A stretch of DNA of 58,561 bases, taken from contig CANIEV010000004.1 of assembly GCA_947466535.1 (NCBI GenBank), forward strand, positions 1 through 58,561, read 5' to 3'. The position numbers and the translations under genes were made by a program. Of this stretch, positions 34,609-42,616 are shown one piece after another. The notes beneath the pieces are model-generated. The model did no database searches. It saw only the letters and a program-made list of their open reading frames with translations, and was not told the origin of the DNA. The DNA is from Betaproteobacteria bacterium (GTDB lineage Bacteria; Pseudomonadota; Gammaproteobacteria; Burkholderiales; SG8-39). Within the stretch, counting starts at the first letter, position 1. Every line of letters begins with the position of its first letter.

Positions 34609-34976
34609 TGCGCATCCTCCGCGAGCAGTTCCGTGTCGTCGTGGCTGTATGCGGGCGAGCAGGCGCAGAGCAGCACCATGTCCGAATCGCCCGTGTTTTC
34701 CAGTCGGTGCGCGAGCCCCGGCGATATGCACACCGTGTCGCCCGCACGCACCGCGAAGCGTTCGTTACCAAGCGTCATCCAGCCTTCGCCCGAAATGAAA
34801 TGGTAGATCTCCTCGGTGATCGCATGCCGGTGCAGCAGGGTGACCGCACCCGGCGGCAGCGTGGCTTCGGCCAGACTCTGCGCCCGGTTGCCCTGCACCG
34901 AAGGGTGCATCAACTCGCGGATCACCGAGCGGTCCTTGGTGACATAGGCATCCACCGTTGTCCGATTCGATCTCAT
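34605..34976 (-). CDS. Cupin domain protein
   Basis: 123 residues, a single small cupin barrel. Motif 1 is LLHRHAITEEIYHFISGEG (His-x-His ... Glu) and motif 2 is VCISPGLAHRLEN, giving the usual metal triad. It probably acts as a metal-dependent isomerase, dioxygenase or sugar-binding protein; nothing more specific is visible. It overlaps the following SDR gene by four bases. Just upstream lie two 30-bp tandem repeats. Confidence 0.8.
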   Translation of the reverse strand: MRSNRTTVDAYVTKDRSVIRELMHPSVQGNRAQSLAEATLPPGAVTLLHRHAITEEIYHFISGEGWMTLGNERFAVRAGDTVCISPGLAHRLENTGDSDMVLLCACSPAYSHDDTELLAEDAQ

Positions 34977-35029
34977 ACCGCGACTCCGGAGCGGTTCAAT
35001 TTCTCCACCGCGACTCCGGAGCGGTTCAA
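34977..35029. repeat. Two tandem direct repeats, 30-bp period, before the cupin gene
   Basis: ACCGCGACTCCGGAGCGGTT, followed by CAA, occurs at 34977 and 35007, exactly 30 bases apart; each copy contains the palindrome CTCCGGAG. They fill the 55-bp gap between the SGNH hydrolase stop and the cupin start. The same 30-bp spacing occurs for an unrelated repeat at 10207-10258. Confidence 0.7.
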
Positions 35030-35031
35030 AT

Positions 35032-35658
35032 TCATACCGCGCCGGCTTTTTTCAGGAGCTGCGCGATCGCCTCGGCGAGCTTGGCGTAGCCGCGCGCGTT
35101 CGGATGCGTGAGATCGGCCTTGAGTTCGCTGTCGCCGAGTATCGTCGTGAGCGCCTTGGGTTCGTACGGCAATCCCGTTTCCTTGGCGATGTCCTCATAC
35201 CATGAGGCGGTGGACAGGAACAGTCCGGGCTTCGGAACCCCGACCAGCACCACTTCGATGCCGCGCGACTTAGCCAGCTTGATCATCGCCCGCAGATTGC
35301 CCGCGGTGGCGCGCTCGTCAAGACGCCTAAGGATGTCATTGCCGCCGTGGCAGAGGATCAGCAGCTTCGGCTGGACCTCGTCGAGCACCGCCGGCAGGCG
35401 TGCGAGGCCGGCAGCGCTCACCTCTCCGGGCACGCCCGAGGCGATGACCTTGCGTCCGATCATCGACGAGAGCTGCGCCGGGTAACTCGTCTCTGGGGTG
35501 GCACCGGTGCCGTAGGTGAGGCTGTCGCCGAAGGCGAGCACCACCGCGTCCGGGGGAAGGGGAGGCAGCTTTCCGGAACCGCCGCCGCAGGCGGCGAGCA
35601 GAAGCACCAGTGCACCGACGAGCAGTCGATGTCGCAGTCGTTTCATTGGAGGGTTCAT
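35032..35658 (-). CDS. SGNH/GDSL hydrolase lipoprotein (TesA-like arylesterase/thioesterase)
   Basis: 208 residues. The signal LLVGALVLLLAACGGG contains a lipobox (LAAC), so this is a lipoprotein. The catalytic blocks of the SGNH family follow: FGDSLTYGTGA (Ser), the Gly block around GVPGEVSAAGL, HGGNDILRR (Asn) and DLTHPNARGY (Asp, His). It probably hydrolyses short esters or thioesters in the periplasm. ATG 35658 overlaps the SulP stop by four bases, which decides it over the in-frame ATG 35646. It is likely co-transcribed with the SulP permease. Confidence 0.88.
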   Translation of the reverse strand: MNPPMKRLRHRLLVGALVLLLAACGGGSGKLPPLPPDAVVLAFGDSLTYGTGATPETSYPAQLSSMIGRKVIASGVPGEVSAAGLARLPAVLDEVQPKLLILCHGGNDILRRLDERATAGNLRAMIKLAKSRGIEVVLVGVPKPGLFLSTASWYEDIAKETGLPYEPKALTTILGDSELKADLTHPNARGYAKLAEAIAQLLKKAGAV

Positions 35659-37469
35659 TCGGTGACCGGCGGCGGCAGGGTCTTGCACTCGTTGAAGATG
35701 CGCGCGGTGCAGCGTGAGCACACAGCGCGGTCGAGTCGTTCAAAAACCGCCGCGATCGCTTCTTCCTTGCCACGGTAGACCCGGTCGCGGTCGATGTCCT
35801 CCATGTGGCCGCCGCGTTCGAGCATCGCCTCGACCGGTTTGCGCAGGCTGTAGAGATAAAGCGCACCGCCCGCCGCGCGACGTTTGCGGGCCTCGTTTGC
35901 GAGAACCTCCGCGCCCGCGACGTCGACGAAATTGATGCTCTTGCACATCAGGAGCAGGTGCTTCTGGCCGGGGGCGACTTCGCGAAGCGTGTCCAGGTAC
36001 TGCTCGACATGGTTCACCGCACCAAAATAGATCGAGCCCTCGATGCGAAGCAGCTTCAGCTGAGGGCATTCCCCGAGATCGCCTTCCACTTCGGTCACCT
36101 TGCGCTCGGGGTGGCGCGGATCGGGAACGATGCTGCGCATGTGCGGGCGGGAGGTCCGGTGCAGGTAGAGAAACAGCGATGCGATCACTCCCACGAGTAT
36201 CGCGATCTCGAGATTCAAGAGCAGTGTGGCCAACAGGGTTCCGTAGAGCACCCCCGCTTCCGCGCGACTGGCGGAGGTGATCCTGCGAATCTCGTCTGTA
36301 TTGAGCAGGCCGACGGCCACGAGGAACAGGACTCCGGACATGGTCGCGATCGGGAGATAGGCCGCCAGCGGCGCGACGGCGATCACGATCACGACCAGGA
36401 TCACCGACGAAAACACGCTCGAAAGCGGCGTGCGCGCACCGCCGTCGTAATTCACGCCGCTGCGGTTGAAGGATGCGGCCGCCGGGTAGCCGGAGAAAAA
36501 GCTGGCGGCGACATTGGCCACGCCCTGCCCGATGAACTCCTGGTTGCCGTCGATGCGTTGCCCCGACTTGATGCCGATCGAGCGGCCGATCGAAATCGCC
36601 TCGGTGAGAGCGAGCAGGGTGACCGCGATCGCCACGCCGGCGAGGCTTTGGAGCACATCGAGCGACAGGTCGGGGTGCGACAGCGGGGGCAGCCCGCCGG
36701 GCAGCGCGCCGAGCAGGCGTATGCCGGTGCGCTCCGCACCGAATGAGGCATTTGCGGCGGCGGCGGCGAGCGATCCCGCAAGCATCGCGGTGATCATGTA
36801 GGGGACGCGCGCAAGGTAGCGCCGCCCCGCCAGTCCCGCGAGCACGGTGATCACGCCGATGCTAAGTGTCCAGAGCTGGATCGCGCCCGGATCCGAGATC
36901 GCGATATAGACGGAGCGGAAGAAGGAACTTCCCCGGGGAATATCGATCCCGAGAAAACCGCGCAGCTGGCTGGCGAAGATCAACAGCCCTGCACCCGCGG
37001 TGAAGCCGACGACTACCGTATGCGAGATGAAATTGACCAGGCTGCCGAGCCCGAGCGCGCCGAGTGTGATCATCAGCACGCCGCACATGAAGGCGAGCGT
37101 GAGCGCGAGGCTGACGTAATCCGGGGAGCCCGGCGCGGCGAGCGGGGCTAGCGTCGCGAACACGATCAGGGACACCGCGTTCGTCGGGCCGGTCACCGCG
37201 TGCATTGACGAGCCCCAGAGCGCGGCCACCAGCGTTGGCACCATCGCGCAATACAGTCCGTATTCCGGCGGCATGCCGGCGAGTGTCGCGAAGGCCACGC
37301 CCTGCGGCAGCACTACCAGCGCGCCAACCAGGCCTGCGAGCAGATCTGCACGCACCGTGCCGCGGCTGACCATCGGCCACCAACGCAGGAAGGGAAACAG
37401 ACGAAGCAGGGCGGGTTGGCGGAAGCGGGCGGAGGCCAAGGGGCAGGACCGGAAGGGACAGGTCGACAT
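35655..37469 (-). CDS. SulP family anion permease with STAS domain
   Basis: 604 residues. The membrane part (about 30-430) has the SulP markers ALVVLPQGVAFATLAGMPPEYGLY near 57 and VTGPTNAVSLIVFA near 97, then FNRSGVNYDGGARTPLSS near 318. A C-terminal STAS domain (about 450-570) ends with a Cys-rich tail CSRCTARIFNEC. It is expected to carry sulfate, bicarbonate or a dicarboxylate, usually as a proton or sodium symporter. The minus-strand frame stays open to 38948, but that extension is antisense to the MFS gene, so ATG 37469 is chosen. It overlaps the SGNH hydrolase gene. Confidence 0.9.
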   Translation of the reverse strand: MSTCPFRSCPLASARFRQPALLRLFPFLRWWPMVSRGTVRADLLAGLVGALVVLPQGVAFATLAGMPPEYGLYCAMVPTLVAALWGSSMHAVTGPTNAVSLIVFATLAPLAAPGSPDYVSLALTLAFMCGVLMITLGALGLGSLVNFISHTVVVGFTAGAGLLIFASQLRGFLGIDIPRGSSFFRSVYIAISDPGAIQLWTLSIGVITVLAGLAGRRYLARVPYMITAMLAGSLAAAAANASFGAERTGIRLLGALPGGLPPLSHPDLSLDVLQSLAGVAIAVTLLALTEAISIGRSIGIKSGQRIDGNQEFIGQGVANVAASFFSGYPAAASFNRSGVNYDGGARTPLSSVFSSVILVVIVIAVAPLAAYLPIATMSGVLFLVAVGLLNTDEIRRITSASRAEAGVLYGTLLATLLLNLEIAILVGVIASLFLYLHRTSRPHMRSIVPDPRHPERKVTEVEGDLGECPQLKLLRIEGSIYFGAVNHVEQYLDTLREVAPGQKHLLLMCKSINFVDVAGAEVLANEARKRRAAGGALYLYSLRKPVEAMLERGGHMEDIDRDRVYRGKEEAIAAVFERLDRAVCSRCTARIFNECKTLPPPVTE

Positions 37470-37592
37470 GGTAGCAAAGCCCGTGGGTTTTTCCGGATCG
37501 TCACCTCGGCCGTTGCGCCTGACGCGGTATAGTTCGCTCGCATCAGCTCGGCGACCCAGAACCGTGCAGTGCGACACAGGAGAAAACGGACG

Positions 37593-38795
37593 TTGAAGAA
37601 CAAACTCGGCAACGCGGGCCTGATGCTCGTGTGCGGCAGCATCGTGCTCACGCTTGCTCTGGGAATCCGGCACAGCTTCGGACTTTTCCTGCAACCGGTG
37701 TCGGCCGACAACGGCTGGGGCCGCGAGGTGTTCAGTTTCGCGATTGCGCTGCAGAACCTGCTCTGGGGATTCACCCAGCCGATCACCGGCATGCTTGCCG
37801 ACCGCTTCGGCGCGGGGAAGGTGGTGATGGTCGGTTCTGCTTTGTACGCAGTGGGCCTCGCCATCATGGCGACGACCAGCTCCGCGCTGGTGTTCACGCT
37901 TGCGCTCGGCGTGCTCTGCGGCATCGGCATGTCCTCGACCACCTTCAACATCATCCTTGGCGGCCTGGGGCGCGCGTATCCGCCGGAGCGGCGCTCGAGC
38001 ATCGCCGGCATTGCCAGCGCGGCGGGGTCCTTCGGCCAATTCGCGATGCTGCCGATCGCGCTGGTGCTGATTTCCGTTTTCGGCTGGCACACCACGTTGC
38101 TGGTGTGGGTGTTCGTCGCAACCGCCATGGTGCCGCTGGGCTACGGCGTGCGCGATATCGGCTATCACGGGCAGCCACCTTCTGCCGGCATCGGCATGAA
38201 GGAAGCGTTTTCCGAGGCCTGCGCCAACAAGGGGTTCTGGTTGCTGAGCTTCGGTTACTTCACCTGCGGCTTCCAGATCGTGTTCATCGGCACGCATTTC
38301 CCCTCGTTCCTTCTGGACAAGGGCCTCACCGCGCGAGACGGCACGGTGGCGCTGGCGCTGATCGGGCTGTTCAACATCGCGGGCTCCTTCCTCGCCGGCT
38401 GGCTTGGCGACCGCTTCCCGCGCGCCTCGCTGCTGGCCGGCCTGTATGCGGTGCGCGGGTTCCTTCTCGCGGGCATTCTGCTGCTGCCCACCACGCCGCT
38501 GGTGGCGTATCTCTTTGCCGCGCTCTTCGGGCTCACCTGGCTGGGCACCGTGCCGCTCACCAACGGCGTGGTCGCGGGCATGTTCGGCGTGCGGCATCTG
38601 GCGATGCTCGGCGGCATCGTGTTCCTGTTCCACCAGATGGGCAGCTTCTTCGGCAGCTGGATGGGCGGGCTGGTCTTCGATGCCACCGGCTCGTACGACA
38701 TGGTCTGGATCATTGCGATCGGCCTGTCGGTCATGGCCACCCTGGTGAACATCCCGATCGACGAGCGGCCGGTGGCGAGGATGCGCACGGCCTGA
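37593..38795 (+). CDS. MFS transporter (monocarboxylate/oxalate-formate antiporter-like)
   Basis: 400 residues and about 12 hydrophobic helices. TTG 37593 is the start because AGGAGA lies 8 bases upstream; the GTG at 37569 is too early. The opening LGIRHSFGLFLQPVSADNGW is typical of the OFA/monocarboxylate MFS branch, GRAYPPERRSSIAGIA is the intracellular loop, and GLVFDATGSYDMVW is near the end. The following genes handle hydroxypyruvate, tartronate semialdehyde and glycolate, so a small hydroxy- or oxo-acid is the inferred cargo. Confidence 0.87.
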   Translation: MKNKLGNAGLMLVCGSIVLTLALGIRHSFGLFLQPVSADNGWGREVFSFAIALQNLLWGFTQPITGMLADRFGAGKVVMVGSALYAVGLAIMATTSSALVFTLALGVLCGIGMSSTTFNIILGGLGRAYPPERRSSIAGIASAAGSFGQFAMLPIALVLISVFGWHTTLLVWVFVATAMVPLGYGVRDIGYHGQPPSAGIGMKEAFSEACANKGFWLLSFGYFTCGFQIVFIGTHFPSFLLDKGLTARDGTVALALIGLFNIAGSFLAGWLGDRFPRASLLAGLYAVRGFLLAGILLLPTTPLVAYLFAALFGLTWLGTVPLTNGVVAGMFGVRHLAMLGGIVFLFHQMGSFFGSWMGGLVFDATGSYDMVWIIAIGLSVMATLVNIPIDERPVARMRTA

Positions 38796-38840
38796 GTCCG
38801 TCTCCCGTTGACATACGGTGAAACCGTCGTCCTGTAACGG

Positions 38841-38920
38841 CGTAATTCTTGAACTTTCATATGAAAACCCAAGAGAAGACGCCTGAAAGCGGGTGATTCT
38901 GATACCGGAGTCGGAATAAG
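38841..38920. repeat. Dispersed 80-bp element, copy A
   Basis: Aligns gaplessly to 45568-45647 with about 59 of 80 matches (counted by hand). It opens with CGTAATTCTT, contains the palindrome TTTCATATGAAA, and ends around ATACCGGAGTCGG. In copy B the second segment has become CTTTTATAAAG, still a hairpin, so base pairing is kept while the sequence changes. It lies between the MFS transporter and the hydroxypyruvate isomerase-like gene. Confidence 0.75.
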
Positions 38921-38945
38921 CTGAAGAACGTCGCGAGCATGCCCG

Positions 38946-38990
38946 CATCCCGCAATCCGGGATGTGATTCGCGTCGGATTGAATCCCGAC
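38946..38990. other. Two adjacent stem-loops upstream of the hydroxypyruvate isomerase-like gene
   Basis: CATCCCG (38946-38952) pairs with CGGGATG (38958-38964), and GTCGG pairs with CCGAC just after, in the leader before ATG 39017. They could be part of a regulated leader; no known riboswitch class is recognised. Only direct base pairing supports this. Confidence 0.35.
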
Positions 38991-39016
38991 GGCACACCGC
39001 CTAACATGCGCTGACC

Positions 39017-39835
39017 ATGCCGAGATTCAGCGCCAATATCAGCACCCTGTTCACCGACGTCGACCTGCCCGATCGCTTCGAGCGGGCGGCACGCGCGGGC
39101 TTTCGCGGCGTCGAGATCCAGTTTCCCTACGCGTACGACAAGGCGATGCTCGCCGAGCGCGCCAGGGCTGCGGGCGTGGAGGTGGTGCTGACCAATCTGC
39201 CGGCGGGGGATTTTTCCACCGGCGTGCGCGGCATCGCCTGCCTGCCCTCGAAGATGTCGGAGTTCCGCGACGGCGTGGCGAAAGGCATCGAGTACGCCCG
39301 CGCGCTTGGCGTGCCGCGGATGAACTGCCTCGCAGGATTTGCGCCGCCGAAAACCGACGACGCGAAGTTGCGTCAGACCTTCATCTCGAACATCCGCTAC
39401 GCGGCGGGTGAACTCGGGCGCCACGGCATACAGCTGGTGATCGAGCCGATCAACACCCGCACCCTACCCGGATTCTGGTTGCGGCATTCCCGGCAGGCGA
39501 TCGCATTGATCGAAGAGGCCGCCGTGCCGAACATCGCGATCCAGTACGACTTCTTCCATATGCAGATCATGGAAGGCGATCTTTCGCGGACGGTGGAGGA
39601 GATTCTTCCGCATATCGGCCATATCCAGTTCGCGGATGTTCCCGGCCGGCACGAACCGGGCACGGGCGAGCTGAATTTCACGCATCTATTCGAGGTGCTC
39701 GACCGGATCGTCTACAGCGGCTGGGTCGGCGCAGAGTACATGCCGTCGCTGCCGCGCACCGAGGACACGCTCGGCTGGTATGCGACCTGGCGCCAGCGCG
39801 AGCAGGCTCGACAACAGCAACAACAGCAGCAGTAA
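39017..39835 (+). CDS. Hydroxypyruvate isomerase family protein (Hyi/OtnI-like TIM barrel)
   Basis: 272 residues with the xylose-isomerase-like TIM barrel. Conserved metal-site blocks are VIEPINTRTLPGFWL near 140 (Glu), IQYDFFHMQIMEGDL near 175 (Asp, His), and IQFADVPGRHEPGTGELNF near 205 (His, Glu). It interconverts hydroxypyruvate and tartronate semialdehyde, or a related keto sugar acid. The last residues before the stop are a run of seven Gln encoded by CAA/CAG repeats, an oddity. The gene is 22 bases ahead of tartronate semialdehyde reductase, supporting the assignment. Confidence 0.88.
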   Translation: MPRFSANISTLFTDVDLPDRFERAARAGFRGVEIQFPYAYDKAMLAERARAAGVEVVLTNLPAGDFSTGVRGIACLPSKMSEFRDGVAKGIEYARALGVPRMNCLAGFAPPKTDDAKLRQTFISNIRYAAGELGRHGIQLVIEPINTRTLPGFWLRHSRQAIALIEEAAVPNIAIQYDFFHMQIMEGDLSRTVEEILPHIGHIQFADVPGRHEPGTGELNFTHLFEVLDRIVYSGWVGAEYMPSLPRTEDTLGWYATWRQREQARQQQQQQQ

Positions 39836-39857
39836 GAACGGAATCAAGGGAGTCGTC

Positions 39858-40745
39858 ATGGCAAAACTCGGATTCATTGGTCTGGGCATCATGGGCAAGC
39901 CGATGGCGGGCCATCTGATCGAGGCAGGTCACGAGGTGTTCCTGAACACGCGAAGCGGCGTTCCGCAGGACTTCGTCGACAAGGGCGGCAAGGCCTGCGC
40001 CTCGGCGAAGGATGTCGCGATGCGCGCCGATATCGTCTTCCTGATGTTGCCCGACACGCCGGATGTGGAGAAGGTGCTCTTCGGCGAAAACGGCGTCGCC
40101 GCGGGATTGACGAAAGGCAAGGCGGTGGTGGACATGAGTTCCGTCTCGCCGATCGCGACCAAGGACTTTGCCGCGCGGATCGAAGCGCTCGGCTGCGACT
40201 GGCTGGACGCGCCGGTCTCCGGCGGCGAGGTCGGCGCCAAAGCGGCCTCGCTCACCATCATGGTCGGCGGCACCGAGGCAGGCTTCGCCAAGGTGAAGCC
40301 GCTGTTCGAACTCATGGGCAAGAACATCACACTCGTGGGCGGCGCCGGCGACGGCCAGACCTGCAAGGTTGCGAACCAGATCATCGTTGCACTGACGATC
40401 GAGGCGGTCAGCGAGGCGCTGCTGTTCGCCTCCAAGGCGGGCGCTGATCCCGCGAAGGTGCGCCAGGCCCTGATGGGCGGGTTCGCTTCGTCGAAAATTC
40501 TGGAAGTGCACGGCGAGCGCATGATCAAGCGCACCTTCGATCCCGGCTTCCGGATCGAACTGCACCAGAAGGACCTAGGTCTTGCGCTCGACGGCGCGCG
40601 AGCGCTCGGCCTCCCCCTGCCCAACACGGCGACTGCGCAGCAACTGTTCTCGGTCTGCGTCGCCAACGGCGGACGCGCCTGGGACCACTCCGGCATGGTG
40701 AAGGCGCTGGAGATGATGGGCGGGCATGAGGTGGCGAAGGGATGA
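39858..40745 (+). CDS. glxR: 2-hydroxy-3-oxopropionate (tartronate semialdehyde) reductase
   Basis: 295 residues. The NAD motif GFIGLGIMGKPMAGHL opens the protein, DAPVSGGEVGAKAASL near 122 is the substrate-binding block of beta-hydroxyacid dehydrogenases, and GQTCKVANQIIV near 170 holds the catalytic lysine. The reaction reduces tartronate semialdehyde to glycerate. The upstream neighbour is a hydroxypyruvate isomerase-like gene and glycolate oxidase follows, the standard glyoxylate-to-glycerate gene set except that glyoxylate carboligase is not in the window. AAGGGAG precedes ATG 39858. Confidence 0.9.
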   Translation: MAKLGFIGLGIMGKPMAGHLIEAGHEVFLNTRSGVPQDFVDKGGKACASAKDVAMRADIVFLMLPDTPDVEKVLFGENGVAAGLTKGKAVVDMSSVSPIATKDFAARIEALGCDWLDAPVSGGEVGAKAASLTIMVGGTEAGFAKVKPLFELMGKNITLVGGAGDGQTCKVANQIIVALTIEAVSEALLFASKAGADPAKVRQALMGGFASSKILEVHGERMIKRTFDPGFRIELHQKDLGLALDGARALGLPLPNTATAQQLFSVCVANGGRAWDHSGMVKALEMMGGHEVAKG

Positions 40746-40785
40746 GTCCGACATCGCACGCAGCGTCACATTGTGCCGGGCTATC

Positions 40786-40971
40786 TTTTACCGCCAAGAC
40801 GCCAAGACGCCAAGGTCGCCAAGAAAGTCGTACTTGGACAAAGCCCGCTCGACGCGGGCTTTGTCGGGGTGGGAGGGGTAACGGGGAGGACGGGCTCTCC
40901 CGCCCTCCCTGTTCCGAAGCCTTCTGGTTTTGTTTTTTGCTTCTTGGCCCTCTTGGCGCCTTGGCGGTTAA
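40786..40971. repeat. Large imperfect inverted repeat (CCGCCAAGACG type) with internal hairpins
   Basis: The left arm (about 40787-40826) is a run of CCAAGACG-type units; the right arm (about 40941-40971) is its approximate complement ending CTTGGCGCCTTGGCGG. Between them are a 12-bp perfect stem (40837-40848 with 40854-40865) and a second stem (40884-40894 with 40899-40909). It fills the gap between glxR and glcD. The outer repeat type is a widespread extragenic element; the inner hairpin can serve as a terminator for glxR. Confidence 0.75.
40837..40865 (+). terminator. Perfect 12-bp stem-loop after glxR
   Basis: GACAAAGCCCGC pairs exactly with GCGGGCTTTGTC around TCGAC; the A-run and T-run lie inside the arms, the layout of a bidirectional intrinsic terminator. 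Confidence 0.7.
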
Positions 40972-40995
40972 GAGATCGTTTGCACTGGCACACAC

Positions 40996-42480
40996 GTGAG
41001 CGAACGTCCACAGGGCATCAATTTCATCCGCCAGGCCGAGGTGGTAGCGCGTCTTGCGCCGTTGCTGCCTGAGGAGTCGCTGTTGTTCGCAGCCGAAGAC
41101 ACGCGTCCCTACGAGTGCGACGGACTTTCGGCTTATCGCCAGACGCCGATGGTCGTGGCCATGCCCGCAAACGACGCGGAAGTGCAGGCGGTGCTGCGGG
41201 TGTGCAACGAACTCAAGGTGCAGGTGATCGCGCGCGGTGCGGGCACCGGCCTGTCGGGTGGGGCGCTGCCCTCGGGCGAGGGCGTGCTGCTGTCGATGGC
41301 GCGGATGATGCGCATCATTGCAGTGGAGCCGCTCGCGCGCATCGCGCGGGTGCAGCCGGGCGTGCGCAATCTCGCGATCACCGAGGCGGCGGCGCCCTAC
41401 GGCCTGTACTACGCGCCCGATCCGTCCTCGCAGATCGCGTGCTCCATCGGCGGGAACGTGGCTGAGAATTCCGGCGGCGTGCATTGCCTGAAATACGGTC
41501 TCACCGTGCACAACGTTCTGCGCGTGAAGGGATTCACGATCGAGGGCGAGCCGGTCGAGTTCGGATCGGAAGCCCTGGATGCACCGGGCTACGACCTGCT
41601 TGCGCTTATGCACGGCTCCGAGGGCATGCTCGGGGTGATCACCGAGGTCACGGTGAAACTGGTGCCCAAACCCGAAACGGCGCGGGTGATCCTCGCCTCG
41701 TTTGACGATGTGGAAAAGGCGGGTGATGCGGTGGCGGCGATCATCGCCGCCGGCATCATCCCCGCGGGCCTGGAGATGATGGACAAGCCCGCCACCCGTG
41801 CGGTGGAGGAGTTCGTGCGCGCGGGCTATGACCTCGATGCCGCCGCGATCCTGCTGTGCGAATCCGATGGCACGTCGGAGGAAGTGGAAGAAGAGCTCTC
41901 GCGCATGATCGCGGTGCTCGAAGGCGCCGGCGCCACTGCCTTCCAGGTCTCGCGCGACGAGTCCGAGCGGCTTCGCTTCTGGTCGGGGCGCAAGGCGGCC
42001 TTTCCCGCGGTGGGGCGGATCTCGCCCGACTATTACTGCATGGACGGCACCATCCCGCGCAAGCGCCTCGGCGAAGTGCTGCGATTCATTGCCGCCTGCG
42101 AAATCAAGTACGGACTGCGCTGCCCGAACGTGTTCCACGCGGGCGATGGCAACCTGCATCCGCTGATCCTGTTTGATGCCAATGACCCGGACCAGCTGCG
42201 CCGCACCGAGGAGTTCGCGGGCGAAGTGCTGGAGATGTGCGTCGCTGTCGGCGGCACCATCACCGGCGAACACGGTGTGGGCATCGAGAAGATCAACCAG
42301 ATGTGCACGCAGTTCGGCGCGGACGAACTCGAGGCGTTTCGCGGCATCAAGCGCGCCTTCGATCCCGACGGCCTGCTCAATCCCGGCAAGAACATCCCGA
42401 CGCTTCACCGCTGCGCCGAGTACGGGCGCATGCATGTGAAGGGGGGTGTGTTGCCTCATCCCGAACTGCCGCGATACTGA
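40996..42480 (+). CDS. glcD: Glycolate oxidase FAD subunit GlcD
   Basis: 494 residues from GTG 40996. The FAD-binding PCMH domain contains VIARGAGTGLSGGALPSGEG near 78 and NVAENSGGVHCLKYGLTV near 155. The C-terminal FAD-oxidase domain has HAGDGNLHPLILFD near 380 and GEHGVGIEKI near 422, close to the metal/FAD site. It oxidises glycolate (or D-lactate) to glyoxylate together with GlcE and GlcF. No clear ribosome site precedes the GTG, but the next in-frame Met is well inside the domain. Length matches GlcD. Confidence 0.93.
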   Translation: MSERPQGINFIRQAEVVARLAPLLPEESLLFAAEDTRPYECDGLSAYRQTPMVVAMPANDAEVQAVLRVCNELKVQVIARGAGTGLSGGALPSGEGVLLSMARMMRIIAVEPLARIARVQPGVRNLAITEAAAPYGLYYAPDPSSQIACSIGGNVAENSGGVHCLKYGLTVHNVLRVKGFTIEGEPVEFGSEALDAPGYDLLALMHGSEGMLGVITEVTVKLVPKPETARVILASFDDVEKAGDAVAAIIAAGIIPAGLEMMDKPATRAVEEFVRAGYDLDAAAILLCESDGTSEEVEEELSRMIAVLEGAGATAFQVSRDESERLRFWSGRKAAFPAVGRISPDYYCMDGTIPRKRLGEVLRFIAACEIKYGLRCPNVFHAGDGNLHPLILFDANDPDQLRRTEEFAGEVLEMCVAVGGTITGEHGVGIEKINQMCTQFGADELEAFRGIKRAFDPDGLLNPGKNIPTLHRCAEYGRMHVKGGVLPHPELPRY

Positions 42481-42524
42481 TGATGAGCCACCGTCATGGC
42501 GCACCATTGCACTTGCAATGCTCG

Positions 42525-42603
42525 TCATTGCGAGCGCAGCGAAGCAATCTGCCTTGGGGTCGTGCCGGGTGGGATTGCCACGTCGCTGCGCTCCTCGCAA
42601 TGA
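42525..42603. repeat. REP-like palindrome between glcD and glcE
   Basis: TCATTGCGAGCGCAGCGAAG (from 42525) and the imperfect complement ending CTCCTCGCAATGA (to 42603) form an ATTGCGAG-family inverted repeat. It separates glcD from glcE, which are usually adjacent, and the glcE ribosome site lies just after it. Confidence 0.8.
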
Positions 42604-42616
42604 GCCCGGAGGGTCG

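Noticed and set aside
35655-38948. A 1097-residue minus-strand open frame spanning the SulP gene and the MFS gene.
   Set aside because: Only the first 604 codons from 37469 read as SulP; the rest is antisense to the MFS gene and has the low-complexity, Arg/His-rich look of a GC-rich shadow frame.
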